DNA from: Symbiodinium natans
Lineage: Eukaryota; Sar; Dinophyceae; Suessiales; Symbiodiniaceae
Length of the DNA stretch: 64,000 nt
Assembly: GCA_905221605.1 (NCBI GenBank)
Contig: CAJNDS010000001.1
Span: forward strand, 1,404,525-1,468,524
Reading direction: 5' to 3'
Each line of letters starts with the position of its first letter. Position 1 is the first letter of the stretch. The notes below the pieces were generated by a model. That model was not told the origin of the DNA. It saw only the letters and a list, made by a program, of their open reading frames with translations, and searched no databases. Of this stretch, positions 1 to 9,820 are shown piece by piece. The position numbers were made by a program, and so were the translations under genes.

Positions 1-109
1 ATGTCGAAAGGTGCTTTGAAGCCTACCTTAGAGGAGAGCTGAACTGTCGAAAGACGGGAAAGGTGTCCCGGGCTCGGAACCACGGCCTTTAAATTTCGTG
101 CGTGGCGAG

Positions 110-230
110 TGAGGTCCGTTTGGGGGGGTTTTACGATAATAAGGGACCCCCAATATAGACAGTAGGATCCCCGTATAGTAAGGACCCCAGTAAGGTACCC
201 CGAATATCGTAAACAAAAGAACAAAAAACA
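110..230. mobile_element. hairpin element family III, copy 1
   Basis: GGGGGTTTTACGATAATAAG ... ACCCCGAATATCGTAAA; ends are imperfect inverted repeats. Related copies at 27938-28045, 37768-37862 and 46160-46255. Confidence 0.6.
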
Positions 231-436
231 TTTCTATCCTTGACATCTTGACAAGTCAGCGTCATCTAGCTCCCGAATGCGAGCTTTGCTTGCTTTTTGT
301 CCACTTCAGTCCTCCCTGTTGCTAGATAGGCCTTGGGACATTTCGTATTTTCCCTTGTTGGCTTTAAGAGGATCACACTCATGAAGATCTGGTAGGCCCC
401 TCTTGGGATAAAGCATATTTCCCCTTCTTGGTCACA

Positions 437-545
437 CACACATATATATATATATGTATATACATATATACATATATATGTATATGTATATGTATATGTA
501 GAAATATATATGTATATATGGCATATATATATATACACACACGCA
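437..545. repeat. AT-rich microsatellite
   Basis: TATA/TGTATA-type simple repeat of about 100 bp ending in (AC)n. Confidence 0.9.
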
Positions 546-659
546 CACAACGGCTCCCTCCTTCGATGACCTGGCCATGTCACAGGAGATAAGCTAGCAA
601 CCCCGCCTCAAACCCTCAGGTATAAACCAACCTTAAAGGAGCACCCTCAGTTTTCAGCC

Positions 660-770
660 CCTAAACCCTAACCCCTAACCCCTAACCCCTAACCCCTAAC
701 CCCTAACCCCTAAACCCTAAACCCTAAACCCTAAACCCTAAACCCTAAACCCTAAACCCTGAACCCTCTT
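660..770. repeat. telomere-like array, C orientation
   Basis: CCCTAAC then CCCTAAA units, directly before the first protease exon (acceptor at 793). Confidence 0.95.
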
Positions 771-793
771 GAGTTCCCCCTCCCCCCCCCCAG

Positions 794-870
794 GCCCTCT
801 ACGAGGGCAACATTGTCATGTTTGCGGTCGTGAAGCCGCACTACTGGGCGTTGGAGCTGGTTGACTTCAG
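794..870 (+). CDS. aspartic protease exon 1 of window
   Basis: Acceptor CCCCCCCCAG before 794. Reads ALYEGNIVMFAVV then KPHYWALELVDF, matching the pepsin strand before the second aspartate. The next exon is in phase only if the intron starts with GA at 871. A GT at 876 would break the phase. Confidence 0.8.
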
Positions 871-3800
871 GACCAGTTTAGGGCTAGGGGTTCAGGGTTT
901 AGGGCTAGCCATCGGGTTTTAGGGTTTAGGGGTTTAGGGGTTTTAGGGGTTTGGGGGTTTGGGGGTTTAGGGGATTAGGGGTTTAGGGGTTAGGGTTCAG
1001 GGATTAGGGGTTCAGGGTTTAGGGGTTCAGCGTTGAGGGCGTGGGGTTTGGGGCTGGGGGTTTAGGGGTTTAGGGTCTTGGGTTTTAGGTTGAGGGTTTG
1101 GGGTTTGGGGCTAGGGTTCAGGGTTTAGAGGTGTACAGTAGGGTTTGGGGTTGAGGGTTGAGGGTGTGGGGTTGAGGGTGTGGGGGCTTCAGGATTTGGG
1201 TTTAGGGTTCGGGGCTTTGGGGTGTGGGCATCGGAGTCGGTGAGTGGGAGGCGAAATCTCTAAGGGACCCCTAGAAGGGACCCTGAATCTTATTCCCCTA
1301 TATCGTATATCGCCCCTATATATACCTATATGCCTAAGTAGACCCTAAATTCCCCCTAAGGTCCATATAAGGGTCCCCTCCTTTAGTCCCTTGACGAATG
1401 TCTGCCTTTCTTTTTTTGGAGTGATGCTCCGGTCCGTGCTCATGGGCATATCGTTATCTAGTTACACTTGGAGTTCGAGAGTCCTAGACCCCCAATAGGG
1501 CTTAGACCCTTGAAAATCCCCGCTGCGTGTCGGACAGGATTGGAAACCACTCCTTGATGGACGGCGACCGCTCCACAACCAAGTACTTGATTGTGGACAC
1601 AGGCGCGAGCGCTCGCCTCTGAGTGGAACCCTAAACCCTAAACTCATGGGTTCCCTACTATCCCCCTCTATACTAAACCCCCTAGGTTCCCCCCGCCCCC
1701 CCCATATTGAAGGTTATTTAGGGATTCTCAAGCCTAGTTAAGGTTGTCCAAGGGGGGGGAACCTGGGGTAGCGAATCCATGATAACCCCAAACCCCAAGG
1801 AGGGTGTAGGGTGTGGCTGCAATGGGAGAAGGCCCTGTATCCCTTTGCAACCTCCTGAGGCCTCCAGACCCTGGGGTTTAGGGTTTAGGGCTTCGGGTTT
1901 TGGACAAAAACCCTAAACCCTAAACCCTAAAACCTAAACCCTAAACCCTAAACCTAAACCCTAAACCCTAAACCCGAAAAGCCATCCCTAAAACCCTCAA
2001 AACCCTGAACTCTAACTCCCCATTCAAGCCTTCGTGCCGGGTAGCTCTCGAAATTTGGGGTCCCTTGCGGGGATCCTCACTGCTACTTCTATTTGCTTAA
2101 GAACCGCCCAAAAACATGATGTTCTTCCTGAGAAGGGTAGGATCGGACTGTTATCTTGTGTTTTTTGGGCGGTTCTGAAGCAAATCCCTAAACCAAAACC
2201 TAAACCCTAAACCTAAACCCTAAGCCTAAACCCTAAACTTTAAACCTTCTAGGGAGTGGGTGCAAGGGTGTGAGTCTCAGCAACTTTTTATATTGAGGGT
2301 GGCAAAGGGGGATTCCCTATCTTCCAGAAGTACTCCTAAACCCTAAACCCTAAACCCCTAAACCCTAAAACCCAAAACCGTAAACTCTAAATCCTGTGCA
2401 GGCACGACCTATTTCACCGCCCCGGATGCTGTTTACGAGTCGATCGTGAAGCATTTTCCGGAGGCGGCTCTCAGCCGCAGACGGGTTAAGGTTTTAGGGT
2501 TTGGGGTTGAGAGGGTTTAGGTTTTTTTAGGGTTTAGGTTTTTAGGGTTTAGGGTTTATAGGGTTTAAGGTTTACAGGGTTCTGGGTTTAAGGTTTGGGC
2601 TTTTTTCAGACCACAGCAACCCTCAGCCGCCTATCCCCTAGTCCCCGAAAGACTGAGCCCCGTGCCTAAACCGCTTGGTCTCCGCCTGAGCTTCACCTTT
2701 GTGAGCGCGTCTCCTCTTCGTCGCTTTCGCACGCAATCTGCGTCGTCTTTGGAGCTTGATCTTCGGTTTGGAAGGGAGGGTTTAGGGTTTAGGGTTTAGG
2801 GTTTAGGGTTTAGGGTTTAGGGTTTAGGGGTTAGCTTTTCGCGTTTAGGGTTGAGGGTTTAGGGTTCTCTCCGGGTCAATGAACTTTGCTTCATCATTCT
2901 GTTCCCATGCGAGCGAATATTTTGTGAAAGGTGTCGGTGCTGATGGTCGCAACAAGATTTAGGACGTAGGGGTATACTAGATCAGTGTTAGGGATCCTTT
3001 TTACTTTTTGGGTTATGGGCTTTCTTATATATGAACAAAAAGGATCCTTTTTTCTTCCTAGGGGAACAGGGATTAAGTATAGGGGTGTAGGGATTTAGAG
3101 CTTTGGGTTTTTGGAGGTTTGCAGGTTGCAGGGTTTGGGCCTTTTTCTTTCTAAGCCCTGGACCCCAAATCAAAGCCCAAACCCTGAAGCCTAAACCAGA
3201 AACCCGAAAAAAACCCTAAAACCCTAAAGCCCTAAACCCTAAACCTATACCCTATAAACCCTAAACCCTAGACATCTAAAAGAGGTCATTGGGTTTGTAA
3301 AAAAACCTAAACCCTATAAACCCTGTAAAGCCCCTTATAAACCCTATAAACCCTATAAACCGTATAAACCCTATAAACCCTGTAAACCCTGTAAACCCTG
3401 TAAACCCTGTAAACCCTGTAAACCCTGTAAACCCTGTAAACCCTGTAAACCCTGTAAACCCTAAACCCTAAACCCTAAACCCCAGCCCTCCCTTGAAGTC
3501 TGGCGAGGCGCCGTGCGCACAAGTTGGAGGCTACCAGCCCCTGACGTACGTGCTGCGAAGCAGGGCACCTGGCTTTTCGTGGTCTATAGGGGCTTGGGGT
3601 TTAGGGTTTAGGGTTTGGGGTTTAGGGTTTAGGGTTTAGGGTTTGGGTTTAGGGTTAAGGGTTTAGGGTTCAGGGTTCAGGGTTCAGGGGTTCCGGGCTA
3701 GGGTTTCGGGTGTAGGGTTTGGGGTATAGGGTTTGGGATAGGCTTTTCGGGGTCCAGGCTTTAGGGCAGGCTTCTGGGGCGCAGGGCGTCGGCGTTAGGG

Positions 3801-6800
3801 TTTAGGGGTAGGCTTTTGTGGGGTTGAGGGGTTAGCGGTTTGGGATTTCATTCAGGCCTTGCAGGAATCTCAGGCGTTCAGGCGTTGAGGCTGTTGGGAA
3901 ACATTGACCTAAGCCCCAAGCGACCTGTTGCTGTCACTGTGGAGGATGTATAAGTATAAGGGGGTATTTAAGGGGTCCCCTTTCAAGGGCCCTTACTAAG
4001 GAACCATGTAACTACCCTAAGATAAGCCTTCGAGTCGTTCCTATTTTGAATGGGGTTGAAGCAGCGCAAGTTCTGAAGAAGCAGAAGTACCCTAAGCCCT
4101 AAAACCTAAACCCTAAACCCTAAACCCTAAACCCTAAACCCTGAACCCTGAACCCTGAACCCTGAACCCTGAACCCTGAACCCTAAACCGCGGGCTGATA
4201 AAGCTTATGGGATGCAACTGTTTTGGCTTTCAAAAACTTTACATCCTGGATTCCCAGACCTAGGCCCTTAAGCCTAAACCCTAAACACTAAACCCGTCCC
4301 GGCAGCTGTCAAAGCCCGAAGCCCCAAAACTCGAGGTTTAGGGTTTAGGGTTTCGGGTTCAGGCTTTAGGGTTTAGGGTTTAGGGTTCAGGGTTTAGGGT
4401 TAAAGCCCCGAACCCCAAGACCTCACAACAATCCTCACCTTATGAGCCCAACCTGAAAAGGCCCACAAGCCCTGAACCCAGCCTCACGTGTGACATAAGC
4501 AAACCTGGGCTTCTGCTCTGGAAGCCCTATACCTTAAGAGCCCCAAGCCCTCAGCCCTCAACCCTAAACCCTAAACCCTAAACCCTAAACCCTAAACCTT
4601 AAACCTTAAACCCTAAACCCTAAGCCCTAAGCCCTAAACCCAGCCATTAGAACAGTACAAAGGTGGTGAGTCGGAGACTTTCGACCTGCAGGTCAAGCAG
4701 GAGACGTGCGCCACGTTTTCGCGCTGCTTTTTGTTTTTTGTTATGTTTTTTTTTTCTCTCTTTTTGTTTTTTTGTTTTTTTTGGGGGGTGGTGGGGGGGG
4801 GATGGGTCAGGTGAGTGTAGGGGGTTAAGGGGGGGCGGTTTGGGGGGGGGGGGGGGGGTTCGGTGGGGGCCGGGGTTAGGGGGGGGTGCGGTGGGCATGC
4901 AAGGCTGTGAGGACATCATTGCGGGTGGGGATTTGGGAGATCGGCATTTCAGGGTTTTGGGTGTCTTGGGGTGGTTCGGGGTCTGGGAGCTCTTGAGGGT
5001 TTAGGGGGTTAAGGCTATTTCAAGCTCTTGAGGGTTTAGGGTTTAGGCTTAGGGTATTTCAGAGTACCTTTTCAGTAGGGTACCTTTGACCAGAGCCTGT
5101 TCAAAAGAGGTACATGGTTGGAGATGACGCCAACTTCTGCATCCCTGCTTTCATGAAGCTGGACATCAAGAAGCAGTGCTCCAGACAGCGTTGGGTGGCC
5201 CCACCCCACTCTTCAGGTTTCAGTGTTTAGCTTCAGGGTTTAGGGTGTAGGGTATTTCAGGGTACCGTTTCAGTGGGGTAACTAAACCCTAGACACTAAG
5301 CCCCAAAATGCTCGTTGCGGTAAAGGTCATTTGTGTTGAGGCCGAAGGTTTCAGGGCCTTTCTTGACCTGGACCGTTTTTGCCCACATGGCCTCTGCCTG
5401 GCATTCTACCTATTGGGGGTTGGAGGGGTCTAACGTTTAGGGCTACATGCTGCGAAAGCTGAAGGTAATATACGGGTGGGAAAAACTGACTTCTCATGAT
5501 GTTCCCTTAGAGTTCCTTGTTTTATATACTATGATGACCCCCCAAACCTGGGTACAGGAATTGGCTTTGGGGTTTAGGGTTTAGATTTTAGGATTTACAG
5601 TTTAGGGTTTAAGGTTTAGGGTTTAGGTTTCCATTTGAGGGCTTTGCCGGGTTCAGGGGTTGAATCCCTTGTTACAGCCACAGCAGCAACCCACCACTTC
5701 ACAGCCCTAAGCCCTTACACTAAACCCCGTGGCTTCCAACGACACATGGGGTTTAGGGTTTAGGGTTTAGGGTTTAGGGTTTAGGGTTTAGGGTTTAGGG
5801 TTTACGGTTCAGGGCAAAAGGAGTGCGCGCCAGTGGGCGCACGAAGTTGTCTTTCTCAAAGAGCACAAGGAAAAGAGCCAAGGAGGCGGTTCTTTGTCAA
5901 TTGCCGAGCTGCAAACTATTTGTATCTCAAGGAGGCAATGGACAAGCCAGCTGGTTTTACGAAGAAGCACTTGACAGACAACTTCGTGAAGAACTGCATC
6001 AGCGTGCACAGCAAGTTGCTGATGGACACGTATTGCAACGGCAACCTCAACAACATGGAGGAACTGTACGCCCTGGATTCCTGTTTCAACAGCCTTGAGA
6101 AGCTCAACATCGTCATCCAAAAGACAGAGACGCTGGCCTCGCGCAGGTGCATGCCTGGCTGCACGACCCCTGAAGCCTAAACCCTAGGCCCTAAACCCTT
6201 TCCCTAAACCCCCAAACCCTAAACCCCAAACCCGAAACCCCAAACCCGAAACCCTAAGCCCTTGAAAACCCTAAACTCCCAAATCTGAACTCTCAACCCC
6301 AAACCCCAAACCCCTACACTAAAGCCCAAACCCCTACCCCTTAAGCACCCTGAAACCCTTCTGCCCTCAGACCCTAGCCATCCTTGAGCCCGAAGCCCTT
6401 AGGGTTTTTGGGGTGTAGGGAAGCCCTTTTTCCCTAAACCCTCAACCCTCAACCCTAAACCCTAAACCTTACACCCTAAACCTTTGTTGCGCTAATGTGT
6501 AGGTACGGCCCGGCCATGATCCTTGGCGAGGTTGGGCCGTCGTTCGCTGGCCTCCGCGTGGGGTTGAGAGCTTAGGGTTTAGGGCTTTTTTTGGCGGGGT
6601 TTATGGGGCTTATAGGGTTTAGAGGGTTTAGAAGGTTTATGGGGTTTACAGGGTTTTATACGGTTTATGGGGTTTATGGGGTGTATTTGGTTTTGGGGGT
6701 TTAAATGGGCTCAGGGTACTGTAGGGTTTAGGGTTTAGGGTTTAGGGTTTAGGGTTTAGGGTTTAGGGTTTAGGGTTTAGGGTTTATGGTTTAGGCTTTG

Positions 6801-8635
6801 GGGGCTACAGCTTTCGGTCATCGTGCCTTGAATCTCCAACGAGGACCTGTCTCTTTTTGAGGGGGTCATTATACGAGTTCTCTTTAGGGGTATAAGGAGG
6901 GACTCGTAGAAAGGACCCTTGGTCTTATTCCCCTATACAACCCCTATGTATAGAGATATATATATATATATATACACCTTATACAGTCCCTATATACCTA
7001 AGTAGCCAACCCCTAAGGTCCCTTATTCGGGTCCCTCCTTTAGTCCCGCGGTTCTCATGAGTATAGGGTTCAGGTTGTCTCTTACTGGGTCTGAGAGGAC
7101 CCATCTCCCGGTTTTGTGAAAGGGGGTGTATAGGGTGTAGGTCGGTTTGGGTTTCGGGTTTCGGGTTTAGGGTTTAGGGTTTGGGGTTTGGGGTTTAGGG
7201 TTTAGGGGTTAGGGGTTAGGGGTTAGGGGTAAGGGGTTTAGTGTCGCCTACCACAACTGTCGGGAGAATTTGCCATCTTCTAATTACGCACTCGAGGAAT
7301 CCGTAGAAGTCGTTCCCAAGCGCAGAATCCTCTAAAATTGCAGTTGCTCCGTCCCCAGAGCGAAACCCCCAACCCGACCCCAAAGAAACCTAGACCCTAT
7401 ACACCCTAAACCCTACAACACCCCTTGCAGGTGTTCATGCGCCACTTCTTTACCGTCTTCAGCCGCGGCAGCGGCAACTTAAGCGAGGCGTCGGCTATGT
7501 CTGGGGTGGGCGCGGGGGGGAGGACGGTTTAGGGTTTAGGGTTTGGGGGTTTAGGGTTTAGGGGGTTTGGGCTTTAGGGCTTAGGGCTTAGCATTGTTCA
7601 GTGTTTTTTGGGCTTTGGGGGTTTTGGTTTAGGGTGGTGCCCTTTTGCCCCTGCTTGGGTCGGGTTCCTTCTTTAGCAACAAGTTTAAGAAGGGTACCCT
7701 TTTCGCAAGATGGTTGCGAGTGAGGCATCTTCAGGACCCCTTGGTCTGGGGCTTAGGGTTTGGGGTTTGGGGTTTAGGGTTTAGGGTTTAGGGTTTAGGG
7801 TTTAGGGTTTAGGGTTTAGGGTTTAGGGTTCAGGGTTGAGGGTTCATTTAGGGTTCAGGGTTAGAGTTTAGGGTTTAGGGTTTAGGGCCGTTGTGAGAAT
7901 TGAATAGGAAGCTGAGGAGAGGTGACAAAGCTGAGGCGTGGACCCGCGAGGTGGGGTTTACAGGGCTCCAGCCGGGTTTAGGGTTTACTGAGGTTTAGGG
8001 TTTAGGGTTCAGGGTTGAGGGTTGTGAGGGTTTAGGGTTACCTGATTCCCAAACATCGCATTTAGGAGCTTAGGATGTTTTGTATTTTTTTGGAGGGGGG
8101 GGGGGGCGAGGGGCGGAGGGGGGTAGAGTTTAAAGTTAGTTTCAGGAGCCACGGGATCCCTTTAGTCTCAACAAACCGTTAGAACCCTTTAAAGCTCTTC
8201 AAGGCCCTGTTAGAACTTGCAAAGAACTTGGCAAAGCTCCCGAACCCTAACCCCTGAATGTCTTTAAGCAACAAAAGCCCCCAAACCGGATAAGGCCCCA
8301 CAAGACCCTTCAGAGCTCTAAATATTTCTATACAACCTTGCCCCTGTTTCAATCCTTACGCCTTAAACCCTTAAACCCCAAAACGCTGAGACCCTTAAAC
8401 CACAAAACCCTTAAACCCCAAAACCCCTAAACCCCTAAACCCTGAACCCCTAAACCCTAAACCCTAAACCCTAAACCCTAAACCCTAAACCCTAAACCCT
8501 AAACCCTAAACCCTAAACCCTAAACCCTAAACCCTAAACCCTAAACCCTAAACCCTAAACCCAACCCCCCCCCCCCCCCCCGAAAGCCTGCTCCTCGAGC
8601 AGGCCAAGGTCGGCTCGCCAAGGCAAAGTCCGTGA
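794..8635 (+). CDS. Pepsin-family (A1) aspartic protease, C-terminal lobe, 8 exons, 5' end outside the window
   Basis: Eight short exons (794-870, 1538-1602, 2402-2484, 3486-3554, 5110-5175, 6503-6530, 7431-7487, 8603-8635) join in phase into the second lobe of a pepsin-like endopeptidase. Seen in order: KPHYWALELVDF (the YW-x-x-x-L strand before the second active site), KYLIVDTG|TTYF (second catalytic Asp in DTG-T-T), a LPAPD..YVL segment, NFCIPAFMKLDI, YGPAMILGE|VFMRHFFTVFSR (the family's ILG-x-x-F-x-R-x-x-x-x-V-F-D block) and a short AKVGSPRQSP tail ending in TGA at 8633-8635. The N-terminal lobe with the first catalytic Asp would lie upstream of position 1. Donors include GA (after 870) and GC (after 1602, 3554, 7487). 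One exon (3486-3554) needs a 1-nt frame correction. Family assignment is firm. Whether the copy is intact is uncertain. Confidence 0.85.
876..1215. repeat. telomere-like array, G orientation, degenerate
   Basis: About 340 bp of TTTAGGG, TTCAGGG, TTGAGGG and TTTGGGG units right after a protease exon. Confidence 0.9.
1250..1395. mobile_element. hairpin element family VIII, copy 1
   Basis: GGGACCCCTAGAAGGGACCC ... AGGTCCATATAAGGGTCCCC ... TTTAGTCCC. Related copies at 6885-7050 and 15698-15790. Confidence 0.55.
1538..1602 (+). CDS. aspartic protease exon 2, second catalytic Asp
   Basis: Acceptor GGACAG. Reads IGNHSLMDGDRSTTKYLIVD then TG, with one leftover base. The DTG is the catalytic triad of the C-terminal lobe. 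The intron starts GCGCGA (a GC donor), and the phase continues exactly into the exon at 2402. Confidence 0.85.
2402..2484 (+). CDS. aspartic protease exon 3
   Basis: Acceptor GTGCAG. Completes DTG-TTYFTAPDAVYESIVKHF, which matches the flap after the second Asp in A1 proteases (DTGT/S-x-x-x-x-x-P). The donor is GTTAAG, followed at once by TTTAGGG-like sequence. Confidence 0.85.
2774..2862. repeat. TTTAGGG array
   Basis: About eight perfect units, then degenerate ones. Confidence 0.95.
2977..3080. mobile_element. hairpin element family IV, copy 1 (104 bp)
   Basis: CTAGATCAGTGTTAGGGATC ... GGATCC/GGATCC inverted repeat ... GGGATTAAGTAT. It differs from the copy at 22022-22125 by one base over 104 bp, so it is young. 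Confidence 0.85.
3300..3480. repeat. array of CCCTATAAA and CCCTGTAAA nonamers
   Basis: Telomere-like motif lengthened to 9 bp; about ten identical CCCTGTAAA units at 3378-3466, directly upstream of a protease exon. Confidence 0.95.
3486..3554 (+). CDS. aspartic protease exon 4, with apparent 1-nt insertion
   Basis: Acceptor CCCCAG. The frame begins PSLEV and gives SWRLPAPD. The expected continuation YVL is found only after dropping one base near 3546 (GAC-g-TAC). With that base removed, the GC donor after 3554 is in phase with the next exon (YVL|YMVGDDANF). It could be a real frameshift or an assembly error. Confidence 0.6.
3597..3780. repeat. TTTAGGG array, degenerate
   Basis: Directly follows the protease exon at 3486-3554. 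Confidence 0.9.
4098..4190. repeat. CCCTAAA/CCCTGAA array
   Basis: Perfect CCCTAAA units followed by a homogeneous block of CCCTGAA. Confidence 0.95.
5110..5175 (+). CDS. aspartic protease exon 5
   Basis: Reads YMVGDDANFCIPAFMKLDIK. The C-I-P-A-F and LDI match the A1 stretch before the ILG motif. The donor GTGCTC after 5175 gives phase 2 and joins cleanly to YGPAMILGE. Confidence 0.8.
5750..5812. repeat. TTTAGGG array
   Basis: Eight or nine perfect units immediately before the nested coding-like segment. Confidence 0.95.
5820..6180 (+). CDS. unrecognised coding-like segment nested in an aspartic protease intron
   Basis: About 350 unique nt inside the intron 5176-6502. The best open frame runs from about 5833 to the stop at 6178-6180 and includes RRRFFVNCRAANYLYLKEAM, KHLTDNFVKNCISVHSKLL and MEELYALDSCFNSLEKLNIV. 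The start of the island reads sensibly in another frame (QWAHEVVFLKEHKEKSQ), so there may be one indel. The composition looks coding, but I recognise no family. The surrounding protease exons join in phase without it, so it is not needed for the protease. It may be a retroposed gene fragment, an alternative exon or a nested gene. It is flanked by a TTTAGGG array on the left and CCCTAAA-like sequence on the right. Confidence 0.5.
6503..6530 (+). CDS. aspartic protease exon 6 (28 nt microexon, ILG motif)
   Basis: Acceptor TGTGTAG. Reads YGPAMILGE, the family's GP-x-x-ILG block, then donor GTTGGG. It is in phase with both neighbours. Confidence 0.8.
6717..6795. repeat. TTTAGGG array
   Basis: About ten units inside the protease intron 6531-7430; preceded by TTTATGGGG variants. 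Confidence 0.95.
6885..7050. mobile_element. hairpin element family VIII, copy 2
   Basis: AGGAGGGACTCGTAGAAAGG ... (TA)n ... GGTCCCTTATTCGGGTCCCT; ends pair imperfectly. Confidence 0.55.
7431..7487 (+). CDS. aspartic protease exon 7
   Basis: Acceptor CCCCTTGCAG. Reads VFMRHFFTVFSRGSGNLSE, equal to the F-x-R-x-x-x-x-V-F-D/S-R segment. It has a GC donor (GCGTCG). Confidence 0.85.
7755..7888. repeat. TTTAGGG array
   Basis: Mostly perfect units; within the last protease intron. Confidence 0.95.
8395..8581. repeat. CCCTAAA array plus poly-C
   Basis: About 20 units ending in a run of 16 C, forming the pyrimidine tract of the last protease exon. The array itself contains no AG dinucleotide. Confidence 0.95.
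8603..8635 (+). CDS. aspartic protease terminal exon
   Basis: Preceded by a long CCCTAAA array (8397-8565), a poly-C run and GAGCAG. Reads AKVGSPRQSP then TGA. It stands at the place where A1 proteases end in a V-G-x-A tail, which fits a normal stop. Confidence 0.65.
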   Translation, partial: AKVGSPRQSP

Positions 8636-9780
8636 CGCCGAAGGCCCGGAGGGACGCCGGGGGGGGGGGGGGGGGGTGGGGTTTGGGGTTTAGGGTTTAG
8701 GGGTTCGAGTTTGGGGTATCGGATTGAGGGTTTAGGGTTGAGGGTTTAGGGTTTCGGGTTTAGGGTTCAGGGTTTCGGGTTTAGGTTTTCGGGGGTAGGA
8801 CTTGTTGTATGGTGCTTTAGGGTTTGGGGCTTTTGTACTTTTAAAGGTTTTGTTTGTTGAGTTGAAGGTTGTAGGCTTTAGGGTTTCAGGGTTTTGGGGC
8901 TTGGTGCTAGGGGTCCGGGTAGTCAGGGTTTAGATGTTTTGGGATGTCGAAACTTGTGGTGTTGAAGGTTATAGGAGTCACCAGCAAATACGACCAAACT
9001 GCCATCCTATCCTAAGCTGAAGAGCCTGGGCCATACAGCGGCATATGCTTGCTAGAGCTTGCTACGGGAGTCGAACGGTCTCAACACTAAGCCCAATACC
9101 CTGAATCCGAGCCCTTCCCTTTCTCTTTCTCTTCATGGCCTCCCTCTGTGGCTCAGTGGCTCAGTGGCTCTGTGGCTCTCTCTCTGTCTCTCTCTGTCTC
9201 CCTTTCTCCTTCTCTCCATCCTTCTCTCCCTCTCTCTCGCTTTGTCCCTCTCTCTCTCTGTCTCCCCTTCTCCCTTTCTCCATCCCTCTCTCCATCCCTC
9301 TCTCTCTCTCTCTTTGCCTCCTGCTGCCTCTGCCTAAGAAACTCTTACTGTAACGCCATTTGTCGAGGGCCGCCGTTGTCCACACCCCAAAAGCCCTCAG
9401 ACTAGGCCTCCGGCCACCACGGCCGAAGCGCAGCAATGGCAGAAGCCATACGGGCAGAGGACCGCTGGGATTCCTTTGCTATAGACTTGCATTTTTAAAT
9501 CAAAATCTGTTCGCTCGGGGCAGACTGGCCTTTCCCAAACTAGGGTACCCGCAATATACCCACCAACATGCTGCAATCCTTAGTGTAGGAATTCCCAGAA
9601 GGGTGCCCTTGTGTTGCGGAAGAAATCTACATGGGTTTAGGCTTTGGGGCAGGATTTGAGGCTTAGTAGGCTTGCTTTGGGTGAAGGGTTTTAAGGTTTT
9701 GGGTCAGGAGTTTCAACCCTAAATCCTAAATCCTCTACATTAAGCCCCCTGGTAAGTTGCGGTCTCCGAGTTTCAGTCAG
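8636..9780. other. intergenic region
   Basis: Between the protease stop and the next gene. Holds an 18-G run (8659-8676), degenerate TTTAGGG units (8680-8960) and a CT-rich repeat. A unique stretch at 9360-9660 has open frames but nothing I can support as a gene. No clear polyadenylation signal seen. Confidence 0.6.
9117..9325. repeat. CT-rich low-complexity tract
   Basis: TCTCTC/CCCTCT repeats of about 200 bp; the open frames across it are artefacts of composition. Confidence 0.95.
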
Positions 9781-9795
9781 GGAGAAATCGATCCG

Positions 9796-9820
9796 ATGGG
9801 CTTGCGGCGGGGCCTCAGAG
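9796..9820 (+). CDS. unrecognised gene, start exon
   Basis: ATG at 9796 after a 15-nt leader behind TCAG. Reads MGLRRGLR plus one base. GT donor (GTCTGA). The exon at 10048 supplies the two missing bases (Gly). Confidence 0.55.

Noticed and set aside
660..770. A real chromosome end (telomere)
   Set aside because: Arrays occur throughout the window in both orientations, are short and are flanked by genes on both sides; they are interstitial.
9059..9436. Overlapping open frames of Ser/Leu and Arg/Glu repeats
   Set aside because: Product of the CT-rich tract; all frames on both strands are open for compositional reasons.
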